DNA from: Gemmatimonadota bacterium | Lineage (GTDB): Bacteria > Gemmatimonadota > Gemmatimonadetes > Gemmatimonadales > GWC2-71-9 | Length of the DNA stretch: 35,186 nucleotides | NCBI GenBank assembly: GCA_011390645.1 | Contig: JAABRY010000024.1 | Coordinates: forward strand, 1 to 35,186 | Reading direction: 5' to 3' | Part shown: piece after piece, positions 1-7,984 of the stretch | Layout: each line of letters begins with the position of its first letter | How positions within the stretch are numbered: the first letter of the stretch is position 1 | The notes under the pieces: model-generated | Seen by the model: the letters and a program-made list of their open reading frames with translations, nothing else | Databases searched by the model: none | Told to the model about the DNA's origin: nothing | Position numbers and translations under genes: made by a program

Positions 1-1
1 C

Positions 2-1543
2 GCCAGGCTCGGTTTCACCGCCCGGCGCGCGCCGGGCTGCTGGATCCGGCTCTTCCTCGCGGCCGGCATTGCGATGCTCGGCCTCGTGCTCGGCAGCACG
101 GCCGTCGTGATCGGTGCGATGCTTGTGTCGCCGTTGATGGGGCCGATCGTCGAGCTCGGGATGGGCTTCGCCGTGGGCAGTGCGTTCCTCGTCATCCGCT
201 CCTCGCTGCGCGTCATCCTGAGCGTGATCACCGTCGTGCTGGGCACGGCCGTGGTCACCATGCTGCTCCCGTTTCATGAAGTCACCAGTGAGATCGCGGC
301 CCGCACGGTGCCCACCGCACTCGACCTCCTCGTGGCGGTGTTCTGCGCGCTCACGGCCGCGTACACCACCGTGCGGCAGACGTCGGACACGACGTCCGCC
401 GCGGCGGGCACGGCCATCGGCATCGCCCTGGTGCCGCCGCTCTGCGTCATAGGCTACGGTGTGGGCACGCTGTCGGTCGAGGTCGCTGGCGGGGCGGCGC
501 TGCTCTTCGTCGCGAACCTCTCCGCCATTCTCCTCTTCGCGGTGCTCAGCTTCCTGTTGCTGGGGTACAACGAGGTGGACGCGGAGCAGCTCGCCGCCGA
601 TCACCTTGGGGGGGGGAACACCCGCACCGATCAACTGGCCGGGCGCGTGCAACACTGGGTGACCACGGCGTTCGGGTCGCGCTACGGCCTGGGGATGCGC
701 CTGGTGGTCCCGTTGCTCTTTCTGGCCTCGGTCTATTTCCCGCTCCGCAAGGCGCTCGATGAGGTCGCGTGGCAGGTCCGGACGCGTACGGCGGTCGCGC
801 GGATCCTGGAGGCAGAGGCGACCTCGTCGGTCCAGCAGCAAGTGGCGGTGGAACGCGGCGCGGTGGCGGTGCAACTGCTGCAGGTGGGCGATACCGAAGG
901 CGCGGAGACCCTCGAACGACGCCTGGAAACAGCGATTGCCGCTGCGACCGGGGTAACGCCATCGATCCGCGTCCTGGCGGTACCTGACGCACAGTCGTTG
1001 ACGGCGCTCGCCCGCGCACCGGCCCAGGCGGCACCTCCCCCGGAGACGCCGCCCGTCGATGCGGTGCGCGCGCGCCTTGGCGGGGCGATCCAGCGGGTCT
1101 GGCCACGCGAGGCCTCGGGCCCCCTCGCCGGCTGGTCGCTGGAGGTCGCGGTCACGGGGCAGCCGGTGCTCGTCGCACGCCACTTCGGCGCCCCCCTCGG
1201 TCCTGCGGGCGAGGCCCTCCTTGCGGCAGCCTTGGCGACGCCGCTTGGTACCGCGCCGCGGGTTCGGGACGAACCGCTCGACTCCACGCCCATCCTCCCC
1301 GGGGCCAACCTGATGGTGTGGCTCGATGGACTCGCACCTCAGTTCACCCTGGCCCCGCGCCTCGATGGGGCCACGGCATGCGTGATTCGTCCTGCCAGTG
1401 ATTCCACCTCGGCGTTCCTCGCCGAACTGCGGCGACGAGCGACGGCCGCAGGCCCGAGGGTGCGCGTGATGACAGGTGAGAACTGGAGCTTCCGCTGGAC
1501 CACCGGCGTGTGCCAGCCGCCGGCACCGTCGCGGGAACCCTGA
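2..1543 (+). CDS. DUF389 family membrane protein (5' truncated)
   Basis: The reading frame is open from base 2 through the left edge, so the true start lies outside the window; the first internal ATG is at 74. The N-terminal part is a run of hydrophobic helices containing VVIGAMLVSPLMGPI, which is the hallmark of the DUF389 (uncharacterised hydrophobic domain) family. About six membrane segments cover roughly the first 250 residues. The remaining ~270 residues are soluble and rich in Ala/Pro/Arg, probably extracytoplasmic. The family has no settled function. A run of nine G at 608-616 sits in a Gly-rich loop just after the membrane core. The gene ends 68 bases before trxB and need not be cotranscribed with it. 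Family assignment is firm; function is unknown. Confidence 0.85.
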   Translation, partial: ARLGFTARRAPGCWIRLFLAAGIAMLGLVLGSTAVVIGAMLVSPLMGPIVELGMGFAVGSAFLVIRSSLRVILSVITVVLGTAVVTMLLPFHEVTSEIAARTVPTALDLLVAVFCALTAAYTTVRQTSDTTSAAAGTAIGIALVPPLCVIGYGVGTLSVEVAGGAALLFVANLSAILLFAVLSFLLLGYNEVDAEQLAADHLGGGNTRTDQLAGRVQHWVTTAFGSRYGLGMRLVVPLLFLASVYFPLRKALDEVAWQVRTRTAVARILEAEATSSVQQQVAVERGAVAVQLLQVGDTEGAETLERRLETAIAAATGVTPSIRVLAVPDAQSLTALARAPAQAAPPPETPPVDAVRARLGGAIQRVWPREASGPLAGWSLEVAVTGQPVLVARHFGAPLGPAGEALLAAALATPLGTAPRVRDEPLDSTPILPGANLMVWLDGLAPQFTLAPRLDGATACVIRPASDSTSAFLAELRRRATAAGPRVRVMTGENWSFRWTTGVCQPPAPSREP

Positions 1544-1611
1544 CCGACCACTGACGTTCTATCTTTGGCGCGCTGCGCTTCGCATCGACTTCTTTCGACA
1601 GGACACACGAC

Positions 1612-2583
1612 GTGCAGGACTCGACCCACGAAACGCTGGTCATCATCGGTTCCGGCCCAGCGGCCTGGACCGCCGCGATCTACGCGGCACGCGCGAACCT
1701 CAACCCCGTCGTGTACGAAGGCGAGCCGACGCCTGAGATGATTCCGGGCGGCCAGCTGATGTGGACGACTGACATCGACAACTTCCCGGGCTTTCCGGAG
1801 GGGATTGGCGGTCAGGAGTTCATGGACCTGCTGAAGAAGCAGGCCCAGCGGTTCGACACGCGGGTGGTGGGCGAGGCCATTACGTCGGTGGACTTTTCCC
1901 AGCGCCCCTTCACGTTGCGCCCCAGTTGGAGTCCCCCCATCACGGCGGACGCCGTCATCGTGGCGACCGGCGCACGGGCGATCTGGCTTGACCTTCCCAA
2001 TGAACGACGGCTGGCGCAATCGGGCGGCGGTGTCTCGGCGTGCGCGGTGTGCGATGGCGCGTTGCCGTTCTTCCGCGACAAGGTGCTCGCGGTCGTTGGC
2101 GGTGGCGACTCTGCGATGGAGGAAGCGACCTACCTCACCAAGTTCGCGAAGGAAGTGGTGATCATCCATCGACGCGACGAGTTCCGGGCCTCCAAGGTGA
2201 TGGCCCAGCGGGCGCTCACCCATCCGAAGATTCGCGTCGAGTGGAACACCACGGTCACCGACGTCATCGGGGACGATTTCATCACCGGGCTCCGGCTGCA
2301 GAACACTGTGACAGGGGAAGAGTCCGAGCTCGAGGCCGGTGGACTCTTCGTCGCGATCGGCCACACGCCGAACACCGCGTTTCTCGGCGGGCAGGTGACG
2401 ATCAACGAGGCAGGCTACATCGTGCCGACGGTCCCCTTCCGGACCATCACCAACATCGAGGGCGTCTTCGCAGCCGGCGACGTCATCGACGATTACTACC
2501 GCCAGGCGATCACCTCCGCGGGTACGGGCTGCATGGCCGCCATTGATGCCGAGCGGTGGTTGGCCCATCAGGGCGACGCGTGA
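1612..2583 (+). CDS. trxB: Thioredoxin reductase
   Basis: NADPH-dependent flavoenzyme that reduces thioredoxin in the cytoplasm. The protein has 323 residues, the usual size. It shows an N-terminal FAD-binding [16 protein letters not shown] motif near residue 12, the redox centre C144-A-V-C147 followed by D-G, a second nucleotide-binding [10 protein letters not shown] motif for NADPH, and a C-terminal FAD motif containing AAGDV. The start is GTG at 1612, preceded by AGGA about ten bases upstream. The active-site pair and both dinucleotide motifs are intact. The MBL-fold gene downstream overlaps its stop codon, so the two are probably translated from one message. Confidence 0.95.
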   Translation: MQDSTHETLVIIGSGPAAWTAAIYAARANLNPVVYEGEPTPEMIPGGQLMWTTDIDNFPGFPEGIGGQEFMDLLKKQAQRFDTRVVGEAITSVDFSQRPFTLRPSWSPPITADAVIVATGARAIWLDLPNERRLAQSGGGVSACAVCDGALPFFRDKVLAVVGGGDSAMEEATYLTKFAKEVVIIHRRDEFRASKVMAQRALTHPKIRVEWNTTVTDVIGDDFITGLRLQNTVTGEESELEAGGLFVAIGHTPNTAFLGGQVTINEAGYIVPTVPFRTITNIEGVFAAGDVIDDYYRQAITSAGTGCMAAIDAERWLAHQGDA

Positions 2584-3224
2584 GCGGCAACGCTCCCGAG
2601 GTCCTCTGCATCACGACTGGGGCGTTCATCCAGAACAGCTGGCTGGTGTGGGACGCGGCGTCACGGGATGCGGTGCTGGTGGATGCGGGGGAAGGGCACG
2701 AGGAGATTCTTGCTGAGGTCGCGGCTCGCAATCTGGTGGTGCGCGGCATCTGGTTGACCCACGCCCACATCGATCATGTCCTCGGTCTCACGGCGCTGCG
2801 CCGGGCGACCGGTGCCCCGGTCTGGTTGCATCCCGATGACTTGCGTTGGTACAACGTGCTCCCGGAGCAGGGAAGAATGTTCGGCGTCGACGGGCTCGAA
2901 CGCCTCGCCCCGCCCGAGCATGCGTTGCAGGCCGGACAACAGCTCCAGGTGGGGCAGTACACCTTCGAGGTACGACACGTCCCGGGACACTCCCCCGGGC
3001 ATGTGGCCTTTCTGGGATATGGGTTGGCGCTCTCGGGCGACGTCCTCTTCGAGGATTCGATCGGTCGCACCGATCTGGCTGGCGGGAGTCTGCCGACGCT
3101 CATCGACAGCATTCGGCGCGAATTGTTGACCCTGCCCGATGCCACGCGGGTCCTGCCGGGGCACGGCGCGGAAACCACGATCGGCCGGGAACGCTCCCAC
3201 AATCCTTTCCTGCTGGGCAACTGA
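2580..3224 (+). CDS. MBL-fold metallo-hydrolase (glyoxalase II-like)
   Basis: Metallo-beta-lactamase-fold hydrolase of the YcbL/glyoxalase II-like type, about 214 residues. The metal-binding motif H61-x-H63-x-D65-H66 is present, with later ligands in GHSPGH, the Asp of [14 protein letters not shown], and the His of LPGHG near the C-terminus. I chose GTG at 2580 because it makes a 4-base GTGA overlap with trxB; an upstream ATG at 2556 would overlap trxB by 28 bases. Hydroxyacylglutathione hydrolase or a related thioester hydrolase activity is likely, but the substrate cannot be read from sequence. Coupling to trxB suggests a thiol-related role, which is an inference. Confidence 0.85.
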   Translation: MSGNAPEVLCITTGAFIQNSWLVWDAASRDAVLVDAGEGHEEILAEVAARNLVVRGIWLTHAHIDHVLGLTALRRATGAPVWLHPDDLRWYNVLPEQGRMFGVDGLERLAPPEHALQAGQQLQVGQYTFEVRHVPGHSPGHVAFLGYGLALSGDVLFEDSIGRTDLAGGSLPTLIDSIRRELLTLPDATRVLPGHGAETTIGRERSHNPFLLGN

Positions 3225-3251
3225 TCGGCTGGGCCACCAAGCGACTACCCC

Positions 3252-3280
3252 TTGACATGACAAATGTTCACTAGTAAATT
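3252..3280 (+). promoter_or_regulatory. Sigma-70-type promoter of the YceI gene
   Basis: TTGACA at 3252-3257, a 17-base spacer, and TAAATT at 3275-3280. The -35 is a perfect consensus match and the -10 matches four of six positions. The short stretch is much more A/T-rich than its surroundings. Transcription would start near 3287, giving a leader of about 54 bases before the ATG at 3341. Confidence 0.75.
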
Positions 3281-3287
3281 GTTGTCA
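3258..3287. promoter_or_regulatory. 30-bp imperfect palindrome, probable operator
   Basis: The outer arms are TGACAA (3258-3263) and TTGTCA (3282-3287), and the exact centre is ACTAGT (3270-3275). The two halves share one symmetry axis at 3272.5. The palindrome covers the spacer, the -10 element and the start site of the YceI promoter, the expected position for a repressor. The form would suit a dimeric winged-helix regulator of the MarR or HxlR type, but no such gene is adjacent. Confidence 0.6.
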
Positions 3288-3340
3288 TGCGCTGGATGGG
3301 CGCAGGCCAGTTCCTTTTCACGACGACCCGGGAGCACACC

Positions 3341-3883
3341 ATGACGAGCACTGCCATCGCACCCAAGACCTGGACAATTGACCCGACGCACTCGCAGGTG
3401 GAGTTCGCCGCCAAGCACATGATGATCACGACGGTGAAGGGCAGCCTGACCGAGATGGAAGGGGTGATTGCCCTCGATCCCACCGATCCCTCGGCAAGCA
3501 CCACCGAAGTCACGTTCCAGGCGGCGTCCATCACGACCCGCGTCGCGGATCGGGATACCCACCTGAAGAGTGGTGACTTCCTCGATGTCGAGCAGTTTCC
3601 GACGATCACCTTCAGCTCCACATCCGTCGAGGGTGCGGTGGATGGGGCCTTCAAGCTGGTCGGCGATCTGACGATCAAGGGCGTCACGAAGTCGGTGGTG
3701 CTCGACGCCCGCTTCGAGGGACAGGGGAAGGATCCGTGGGGGGGGGAGCGTGTCTCCTTTCTCGCCACCGGGAAGATCGACCGTCGCGACTTCGGCCTCA
3801 CCTGGAATGCCGCGCTCGAGACCGGTGGGGTGCTGGTCAGCAATGAGATCAAGCTGACGCTCGACGTGCAGGCGGTGGGGTAA
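3341..3883 (+). CDS. YceI family lipid-binding-fold protein
   Basis: About 180 residues with the YceI lipocalin-like beta-barrel pattern: WTIDPTHSQVEFAAKHMMI at the N-terminus, then VTFQAASITT, DTHLKSGDFLDVEQFPTITF, LVGDLTIKGVTKSV and DRRDFGLTW. These are the conserved YceI blocks; the family binds polyisoprenoid-like lipids and is often stress-induced. The ATG at 3341 follows GGGAG and begins directly before the conserved domain, so I prefer it over the ATG at 3287, which falls inside the promoter palindrome. There is no signal peptide, so this is a cytoplasmic form. It stands alone, with its own promoter and operator. Confidence 0.9.
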   Translation: MTSTAIAPKTWTIDPTHSQVEFAAKHMMITTVKGSLTEMEGVIALDPTDPSASTTEVTFQAASITTRVADRDTHLKSGDFLDVEQFPTITFSSTSVEGAVDGAFKLVGDLTIKGVTKSVVLDARFEGQGKDPWGGERVSFLATGKIDRRDFGLTWNAALETGGVLVSNEIKLTLDVQAVG

Positions 3884-3893
3884 CAGCGAGCGG

Positions 3894-3989
3894 CGATTGG
3901 TGATTGGCGATTGGTGATTGGTGTCTTGCGGGCGGGAGTCGCACGATTCCTCGGAATCGCCAATCGCCAATCGCGAATCGTCAGTCGCC
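3894..3989. repeat. Inverted heptamer-repeat element A (GATTGG / CCAATCG)
   Basis: Four 7-base units of the form YGATTGG run head to tail at 3894-3921. After a 33-base gap, five units of the form AATCGCC/G run at 3955-3989. The second block is the inverse complement of the first (CCAATCG against CGATTGG), so the transcript could fold into a long imperfect hairpin. An extra short palindrome (GATTCC, two bases, GGAATC) lies in the loop. The element fills much of the 184-base gap between the YceI gene and aspA. It has no CRISPR-like spacers. Confidence 0.8.
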
Positions 3990-4067
3990 AGTTTACCCCT
4001 CTTGCCCTCGCGACTAGGTTCCCCCCGGCCTCCGGGCCGGAACCCTGAACCAGGACGCGAGCACGCC

Positions 4068-5489
4068 ATGACTTTCCGCACCGAGAAGGACCCGCTGGGC
4101 GAGAAGCAGGTCCCTGCTGAGGCGCTGTACGGGATTCAGACCCTCCGCGCCGTCGAGAACTACCCCATTTCCGGCCTTCATCCGCTGCCCGGCTTCGTCG
4201 AGGCGGTCGTGATGATCAAGCGCTCCGCCGCCGTGACGCACAAGCAGACCGGTCGTCTCGAAGCGCCATACGCCGACGCCATCATCCAGGCCGCCGACGA
4301 AGTGCTGGCTGGTCAGCACCGTGAACATTTCGTGGTCGATCCGTACCAGGCAGGTGCGGGCACGTCGCACAACATGAATTGCAACGAGATTCTCGCCAAT
4401 CGCGCGAATGAAATTCTCGGCGCGGCACGCGGGGCCTACGCTCCGGTGCACCCCAACGACCACGTCAACATGGCGCAGTCGACCAATGACGTGATCCCCA
4501 CCGCCATGCGTCTGGGGACGTTGCGCGCGCTGCCGAAGTTGCTGGCCGAGCTCGATGGCTTGGCGGATGCGTTTCTGGCGAAGGGGAAGCAGTTCGACCA
4601 CGTGATGAAGTCGGGGCGGACCCACCTGCAAGACGCCACGCCGATTCGTCTGGGCCAGGAGTTCGCAGCCTATGGCCGCACCGTCGCGCGCCATCGCGCC
4701 AAACTTGCCCAGGCCGCCGAGTGGCTGCGTCCGATGAACATCGGTGGCAGCGCCGTCGGCACGGGGCTCAACGTGGAGCGGGAGTACCCGGCGCTGATGG
4801 TGGAGCACCTCACCGCACTGACCGGTCTGCCGTTGGAGGTGGCGGAGGATCGCATTCAGCTGATGCAATCGATGGGCGACATCGCCACGTTCAGCGGTGC
4901 GTTCCGCGCCTTCGTGCTCGACCTCTGCAAGATCGCCGACGACATCCGCTTGCTGGCGTCGGGGCCGCGCACCGGCCTCGCCGAGATCATTCTGCCGGCT
5001 GTGCAGCCGGGCTCATCGATCATGCCGGGCAAGATCAATCCGTCGATCGCCGAGATGGTCAACCAGGTCTGCTATCAGGCGATCGGGCTCGACACCACCA
5101 TCGCGATGGCTGCGAAGGCCGGTGAGCTGGAGCTCAACGTGATGATGCCGGTGATCACCCACAACATCCTCTTCGGGATGCAGATCGTCGGCAACGCGGT
5201 GCGCATGTTCGACGAGAAGTGCATTCGCGGGATCGAAGCGGATGAGGCGATGTGTGCGCACTGGCTGGAGCGCTCGCCGGCACTCGTCACCGCATTGATG
5301 CCGAAGATCGGCTACGCGGAATCCGCGAAGCTGTCGAAGGAGGCGCTGGCGACCGGCAAGACGATCAAGCAACTCGTGACCGACAAGAAGGTGCTTGAAG
5401 GGAAGGAACTCGAGGAGATCCTCGACCTCCGTGCCATGACCGAACTCGGCGTGCCCGGTGGTGGGAAGGGCGTGCCGGTCAGCGGGTGA
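4068..5489 (+). CDS. aspA: Aspartate ammonia-lyase (aspartase)
   Basis: Fumarase/aspartase-superfamily enzyme, 473 residues, predicted to convert L-aspartate to fumarate and ammonia. The superfamily signature GSSIMPGKIN is at residues 315-324 and includes the catalytic serine loop. The N-terminal ALYGIQTLRAVENY and the NQVCYQAIG that follows the signature look like aspartase rather than class II fumarase (fumarase usually has WGAQTQRSLEN here). The ATG at 4068 begins directly before FRTEKDPLGEKQVPAEALYG; the open frame reaches further upstream, but that stretch translates the repeat element and is not conserved. The following MFS gene overlaps by four bases. Aspartase is favoured; fumarase activity is the alternative. 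Confidence 0.88.
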   Translation: MTFRTEKDPLGEKQVPAEALYGIQTLRAVENYPISGLHPLPGFVEAVVMIKRSAAVTHKQTGRLEAPYADAIIQAADEVLAGQHREHFVVDPYQAGAGTSHNMNCNEILANRANEILGAARGAYAPVHPNDHVNMAQSTNDVIPTAMRLGTLRALPKLLAELDGLADAFLAKGKQFDHVMKSGRTHLQDATPIRLGQEFAAYGRTVARHRAKLAQAAEWLRPMNIGGSAVGTGLNVEREYPALMVEHLTALTGLPLEVAEDRIQLMQSMGDIATFSGAFRAFVLDLCKIADDIRLLASGPRTGLAEIILPAVQPGSSIMPGKINPSIAEMVNQVCYQAIGLDTTIAMAAKAGELELNVMMPVITHNILFGMQIVGNAVRMFDEKCIRGIEADEAMCAHWLERSPALVTALMPKIGYAESAKLSKEALATGKTIKQLVTDKKVLEGKELEEILDLRAMTELGVPGGGKGVPVSG

Positions 5490-6676
5490 CTGACGCCGCG
5501 GCAGGGCGATGGGGTCGGCTGATCCTCCTCGCCCTGGCGATGGTCGGCGGCATGTCCCCCTGGCTCGCGGGGAGTGCCGCCGCGCCAGTGCTCGCCGCCG
5601 ACCTCGGCCTGATGCCAGGCGAGATCGGCTGGCTCACCTCCGCCACGCAGCTCGGCTTCGTGGCGGGGACCCTCACGCTCGCGATGCTCAACCTGGCCGA
5701 CATCCTCCCCGGACGTCGTCTCTTTGCGTTGGCGGCCACGGCCACCGCGGTCGCGAATGCGACGATGTTGCTCGCCGATGGGATCGCACCGCTCCTCGCC
5801 TCGCGCTTCATCACCGGGTTGGCGATGGCGGGTGTCTATCCGCCCGCGATGAAGATGGCCGCGACCTGGTTCGTCGCACGTCGCGGACTCGCGATCGGCA
5901 GCATCGTGGGGGCACTCACGCTCGGCAAGGCCTTCCCGTATCTCCTGCATGGCGTGGACGAGCTCGCCCTCGCCCCGATTGTGCTCATCCCGTCGGCGGC
6001 CGCGCTGCTCGGCGCGATCGCGGTGGGCACCACCTGGCACGATGGCCCGCATGCGTTTCCCTCGCGGCCGTTCTCGTGGGGGCTCGTGGGCGAAGTGGTG
6101 CGTGAGCGCGAGCTTCGCCGGGTGACGGGCGGCTACCTCGGTCACATGTGGGAGCTGTATGCCTTCTGGGCGTGGGTCCCCGGCTTCCTGGGCGCGGCGC
6201 TGGCTGCACGCGGTGCGCCGGGCGGCGGCGAGTGGACCATCGCGTTTGCGGTGGTCGCCATCGGCGCGGTGGGCTGCATCGGGGGTGGCTGGCTCGCGGA
6301 TCGGTATGGGCGCCGCACGGTCGCCAACGGCGCGATGATCACGAGCGGGACGCTTGCGCTGCTCTCACCGGCGCTCTTCGTGCTGCCGACCTGGATCCTG
6401 GTGGCGGCGCTCCTGCTCTGGGGCGTTGCCGTGATCGCCGATTCGGCCCAGTTCTCTGCACTCGCCACGGAAGTGGCACCCTCGCACGCTGTGGGCACGG
6501 CACTCGCGCTGCAGACGTCGCTGGGCTTCCTGCTCACGATCGCGAGCATCCAGCTCGTGCCCGTGCTGGTTGACGGGGTCGGCTGGCGGTGGGCGCTGGC
6601 GATGCTTGCCCTCGGGCCAGCGCTGGGGGTGGCGTCATTGGGGTGGGGGCGAAGGCATGTAGGTCGCAGGTCATAG
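5486..6676 (+). CDS. MFS transporter
   Basis: Major facilitator superfamily permease of 396 residues with about 12 hydrophobic segments. A motif-A-like loop, GWLADRYGRR, is near residue 268, between the presumed helices 8 and 9; the equivalent in the first half is degenerate. The start is GTG at 5486, in a GTGA overlap with aspA, so the two are probably cotranslated. Coupling to aspartase suggests transport of a dicarboxylate or amino acid such as aspartate or fumarate, but this is inferred only from position. The last codons (ending R-R-S) are encoded by a heptamer-repeat element that begins before the stop codon. Confidence 0.85.
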   Translation: MTDAAAGRWGRLILLALAMVGGMSPWLAGSAAAPVLAADLGLMPGEIGWLTSATQLGFVAGTLTLAMLNLADILPGRRLFALAATATAVANATMLLADGIAPLLASRFITGLAMAGVYPPAMKMAATWFVARRGLAIGSIVGALTLGKAFPYLLHGVDELALAPIVLIPSAAALLGAIAVGTTWHDGPHAFPSRPFSWGLVGEVVRERELRRVTGGYLGHMWELYAFWAWVPGFLGAALAARGAPGGGEWTIAFAVVAIGAVGCIGGGWLADRYGRRTVANGAMITSGTLALLSPALFVLPTWILVAALLLWGVAVIADSAQFSALATEVAPSHAVGTALALQTSLGFLLTIASIQLVPVLVDGVGWRWALAMLALGPALGVASLGWGRRHVGRRS

Positions 6677-6785
6677 GGGCCGACAGGTGAAACGTCAAAG
6701 GTGAAACGGGAGGCGGTGACCGCCTGTATTCCGTTTCACCTTTCACCTTTCACCACTCCACGACCTCCGACCTACGACTGACGAC
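6660..6785. repeat. Nested inverted heptamer-repeat element B
   Basis: Reading left to right: TAGGTCG, CAGGTCA and TAGG (6660-6677), then AGGTGAA, ACGTCAA, AGGTGAA (6685-6705), a compact palindrome AGGCGGT-G-ACCGCCT, then three TTTCACC units (6734-6754), then CCACGAC, CTCCGAC, CTACGAC, TGACGAC (6758-6785). The inner GGTGAAA block is the inverse complement of the TTTCACC block, and the outer TAGGTCG block is roughly that of the CTACGAC block. The element sits between convergent genes and contains both stop codons, so it could serve as a two-way terminator. Confidence 0.8.
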
Positions 6786-7326
6786 TTCCTCCCCCACTCA
6801 GCCCCTGCAAGAAGAACCCCGCCAATGCCGCCCGTCCGTCCAGCCCGGACTTGTCGTAGATGCTGACGGCATGCTGCCGGACCGTGCGTTCGCTGCGGCC
6901 CGTCCGCTCGGCGATTTGCCGATGTCCGACGCCCTGCAGGAGGAGGAACGCAATCTCCCGTTCGGTTGGGGTCAGGGCCCAACGCTCCATCTGGGCCTCG
7001 ACAGCCGTTCGCATGCTCTGAAGCGCGTCCTCAGCCGTGGTCTGCCACTCTCGTCGTTCGGTCTCTCGGGCCTCCAGGCTCCGGCGCGCACCGCGCAGCT
7101 CGGCCGACACGTCGCGCCAGCGAAGCCAGAGGGTGCTTGCCAAGGTGATACTGGTCGCGACGAGTGCCAGCTCGAGCACAACGTGAGCTGACAACCAACT
7201 CGTCGGTTCGTCGAGCAACAGATCGACGATCCCGCCGACCCCGACCAAGGCGAGGACGACCATCACGACCCGGTCGAGGGGGCGGACATCGGCGTCGCGA
7301 TCGTCGGGGACTGATGATTCTGGCAT
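6772..7326 (-). CDS. Membrane-anchored LuxR-type transcription regulator
   Basis: A 184-residue protein. Residues ~20-38 and ~46-69 form two hydrophobic helices. Residues ~70-115 are charged and likely a coiled coil. Residues ~118-173 form a LuxR/GerE helix-turn-helix (LTPTEREIAFLLLQGVGHRQIAERTGRSERTVRQH, in pieces). There is no receiver, PAS or autoinducer domain, so the membrane hairpin itself may be the input module. It is divergent from the DUF2231 gene across a 148-base gap, and that gene is its most obvious candidate target (inference). The stop codon and last residues are encoded within repeat element B. Confidence 0.8.
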   Translation of the reverse strand: MPESSVPDDRDADVRPLDRVVMVVLALVGVGGIVDLLLDEPTSWLSAHVVLELALVATSITLASTLWLRWRDVSAELRGARRSLEARETERREWQTTAEDALQSMRTAVEAQMERWALTPTEREIAFLLLQGVGHRQIAERTGRSERTVRQHAVSIYDKSGLDGRAALAGFFLQGLSGGGSRQS

Positions 7327-7327
7327 C

Positions 7328-7377
7328 CGGCAAATGTCGGAGTGTCACCCCGCCACCACAAGCGGACAGATGTCGGA
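7328..7377. promoter_or_regulatory. Paired direct repeat in a divergent promoter region
   Basis: Two copies of ATGTCGGA (7334-7341 and 7370-7377), each preceded by a similar CA-rich half (CGGCAA and GGACAG), lie 36 bases apart in the gap between the LuxR-type gene and the DUF2231 gene. They could be binding sites of the regulator. No convincing -35/-10 pair was identified for either gene. Confidence 0.35.
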
Positions 7378-7474
7378 TGGTGTGCTGCGGGGAAAGGCCC
7401 GACCTTGTCCCCACCAATCGGAACCGCTGATGCCACGCTGGCATGAGGCCGACGTTCCGCACAAGGAGGCCGAC

Positions 7475-7978
7475 ATGTGGTCCACTCTATTGCCCGAACC
7501 CCTTCATGCGGCTGTCGTGCATCTGCCGATGGCGCTGGCTGTCCTGCTCCCACTTGCTGCCGTGCTCGCCTTGGCCGCGATCAAGCGCGGCGCCGCTCCC
7601 AGGCCGACCTGGGGTGTGATGGTCCTGCTGGTCGCGATGCTGATCGGCTCTGGCCTGGTCGCCAAGGAGACGGGGGAAGACGGTGAGGACCGTGTGGAAC
7701 AGCTCGTACCAGAGGGTGCTCTCGAAGCCCACGAGGAGGCCGCGGATCGCTTCCTTGTGGTCGGGGCAGTGGTGCTGCTGGTGAGTCTGCTCGGATTGCG
7801 ACGTGACCGGCTCGGCGGCGGCGCGCGCATCGCGACGACCCTCGGAACGCTTGCCGTGCTGGCAGCGGGTTGGTCGGTCGGTCATGCCGGCGGCGAGCTG
7901 GTGTACCGCTACGGCGGGGCGGCGGCGTACGCCGGGCCTGCCGCGGCGCAGGGGACGCTGGAGCGGGGGGAGGATTGA
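7475..7978 (+). CDS. DUF2231 family membrane protein
   Basis: A 167-residue inner-membrane protein with four predicted helices (about residues 14-36, 46-63, 92-108 and 117-137). The N-terminal LHAAVVHLPMALAVLLP with its conserved histidine, and the H-rich loop EAHEEAADRF before the third helix, match the DUF2231 pattern. Members of this family are often linked to redox or haem proteins, but the function is not settled. The ATG at 7475 is strongly supported by AAGGAGG at 7463-7469; longer upstream starts would be outside the conserved domain. It is monocistronic and is followed by repeat element C. Confidence 0.8.
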   Translation: MWSTLLPEPLHAAVVHLPMALAVLLPLAAVLALAAIKRGAAPRPTWGVMVLLVAMLIGSGLVAKETGEDGEDRVEQLVPEGALEAHEEAADRFLVVGAVVLLVSLLGLRRDRLGGGARIATTLGTLAVLAAGWSVGHAGGELVYRYGGAAAYAGPAAAQGTLERGED

Positions 7979-7984
7979 TATAGG

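Noticed and set aside
1339-2568. 409-codon minus-strand frame opposite trxB
   Set aside because: trxB on the plus strand has both nucleotide-binding motifs and the redox pair; the antisense frame has no start signal or motif.
3918-4067. N-terminal 50-residue extension of aspartase
   Set aside because: It would translate the heptamer-repeat element and has no counterpart in the family; ATG 4068 begins at the conserved start.
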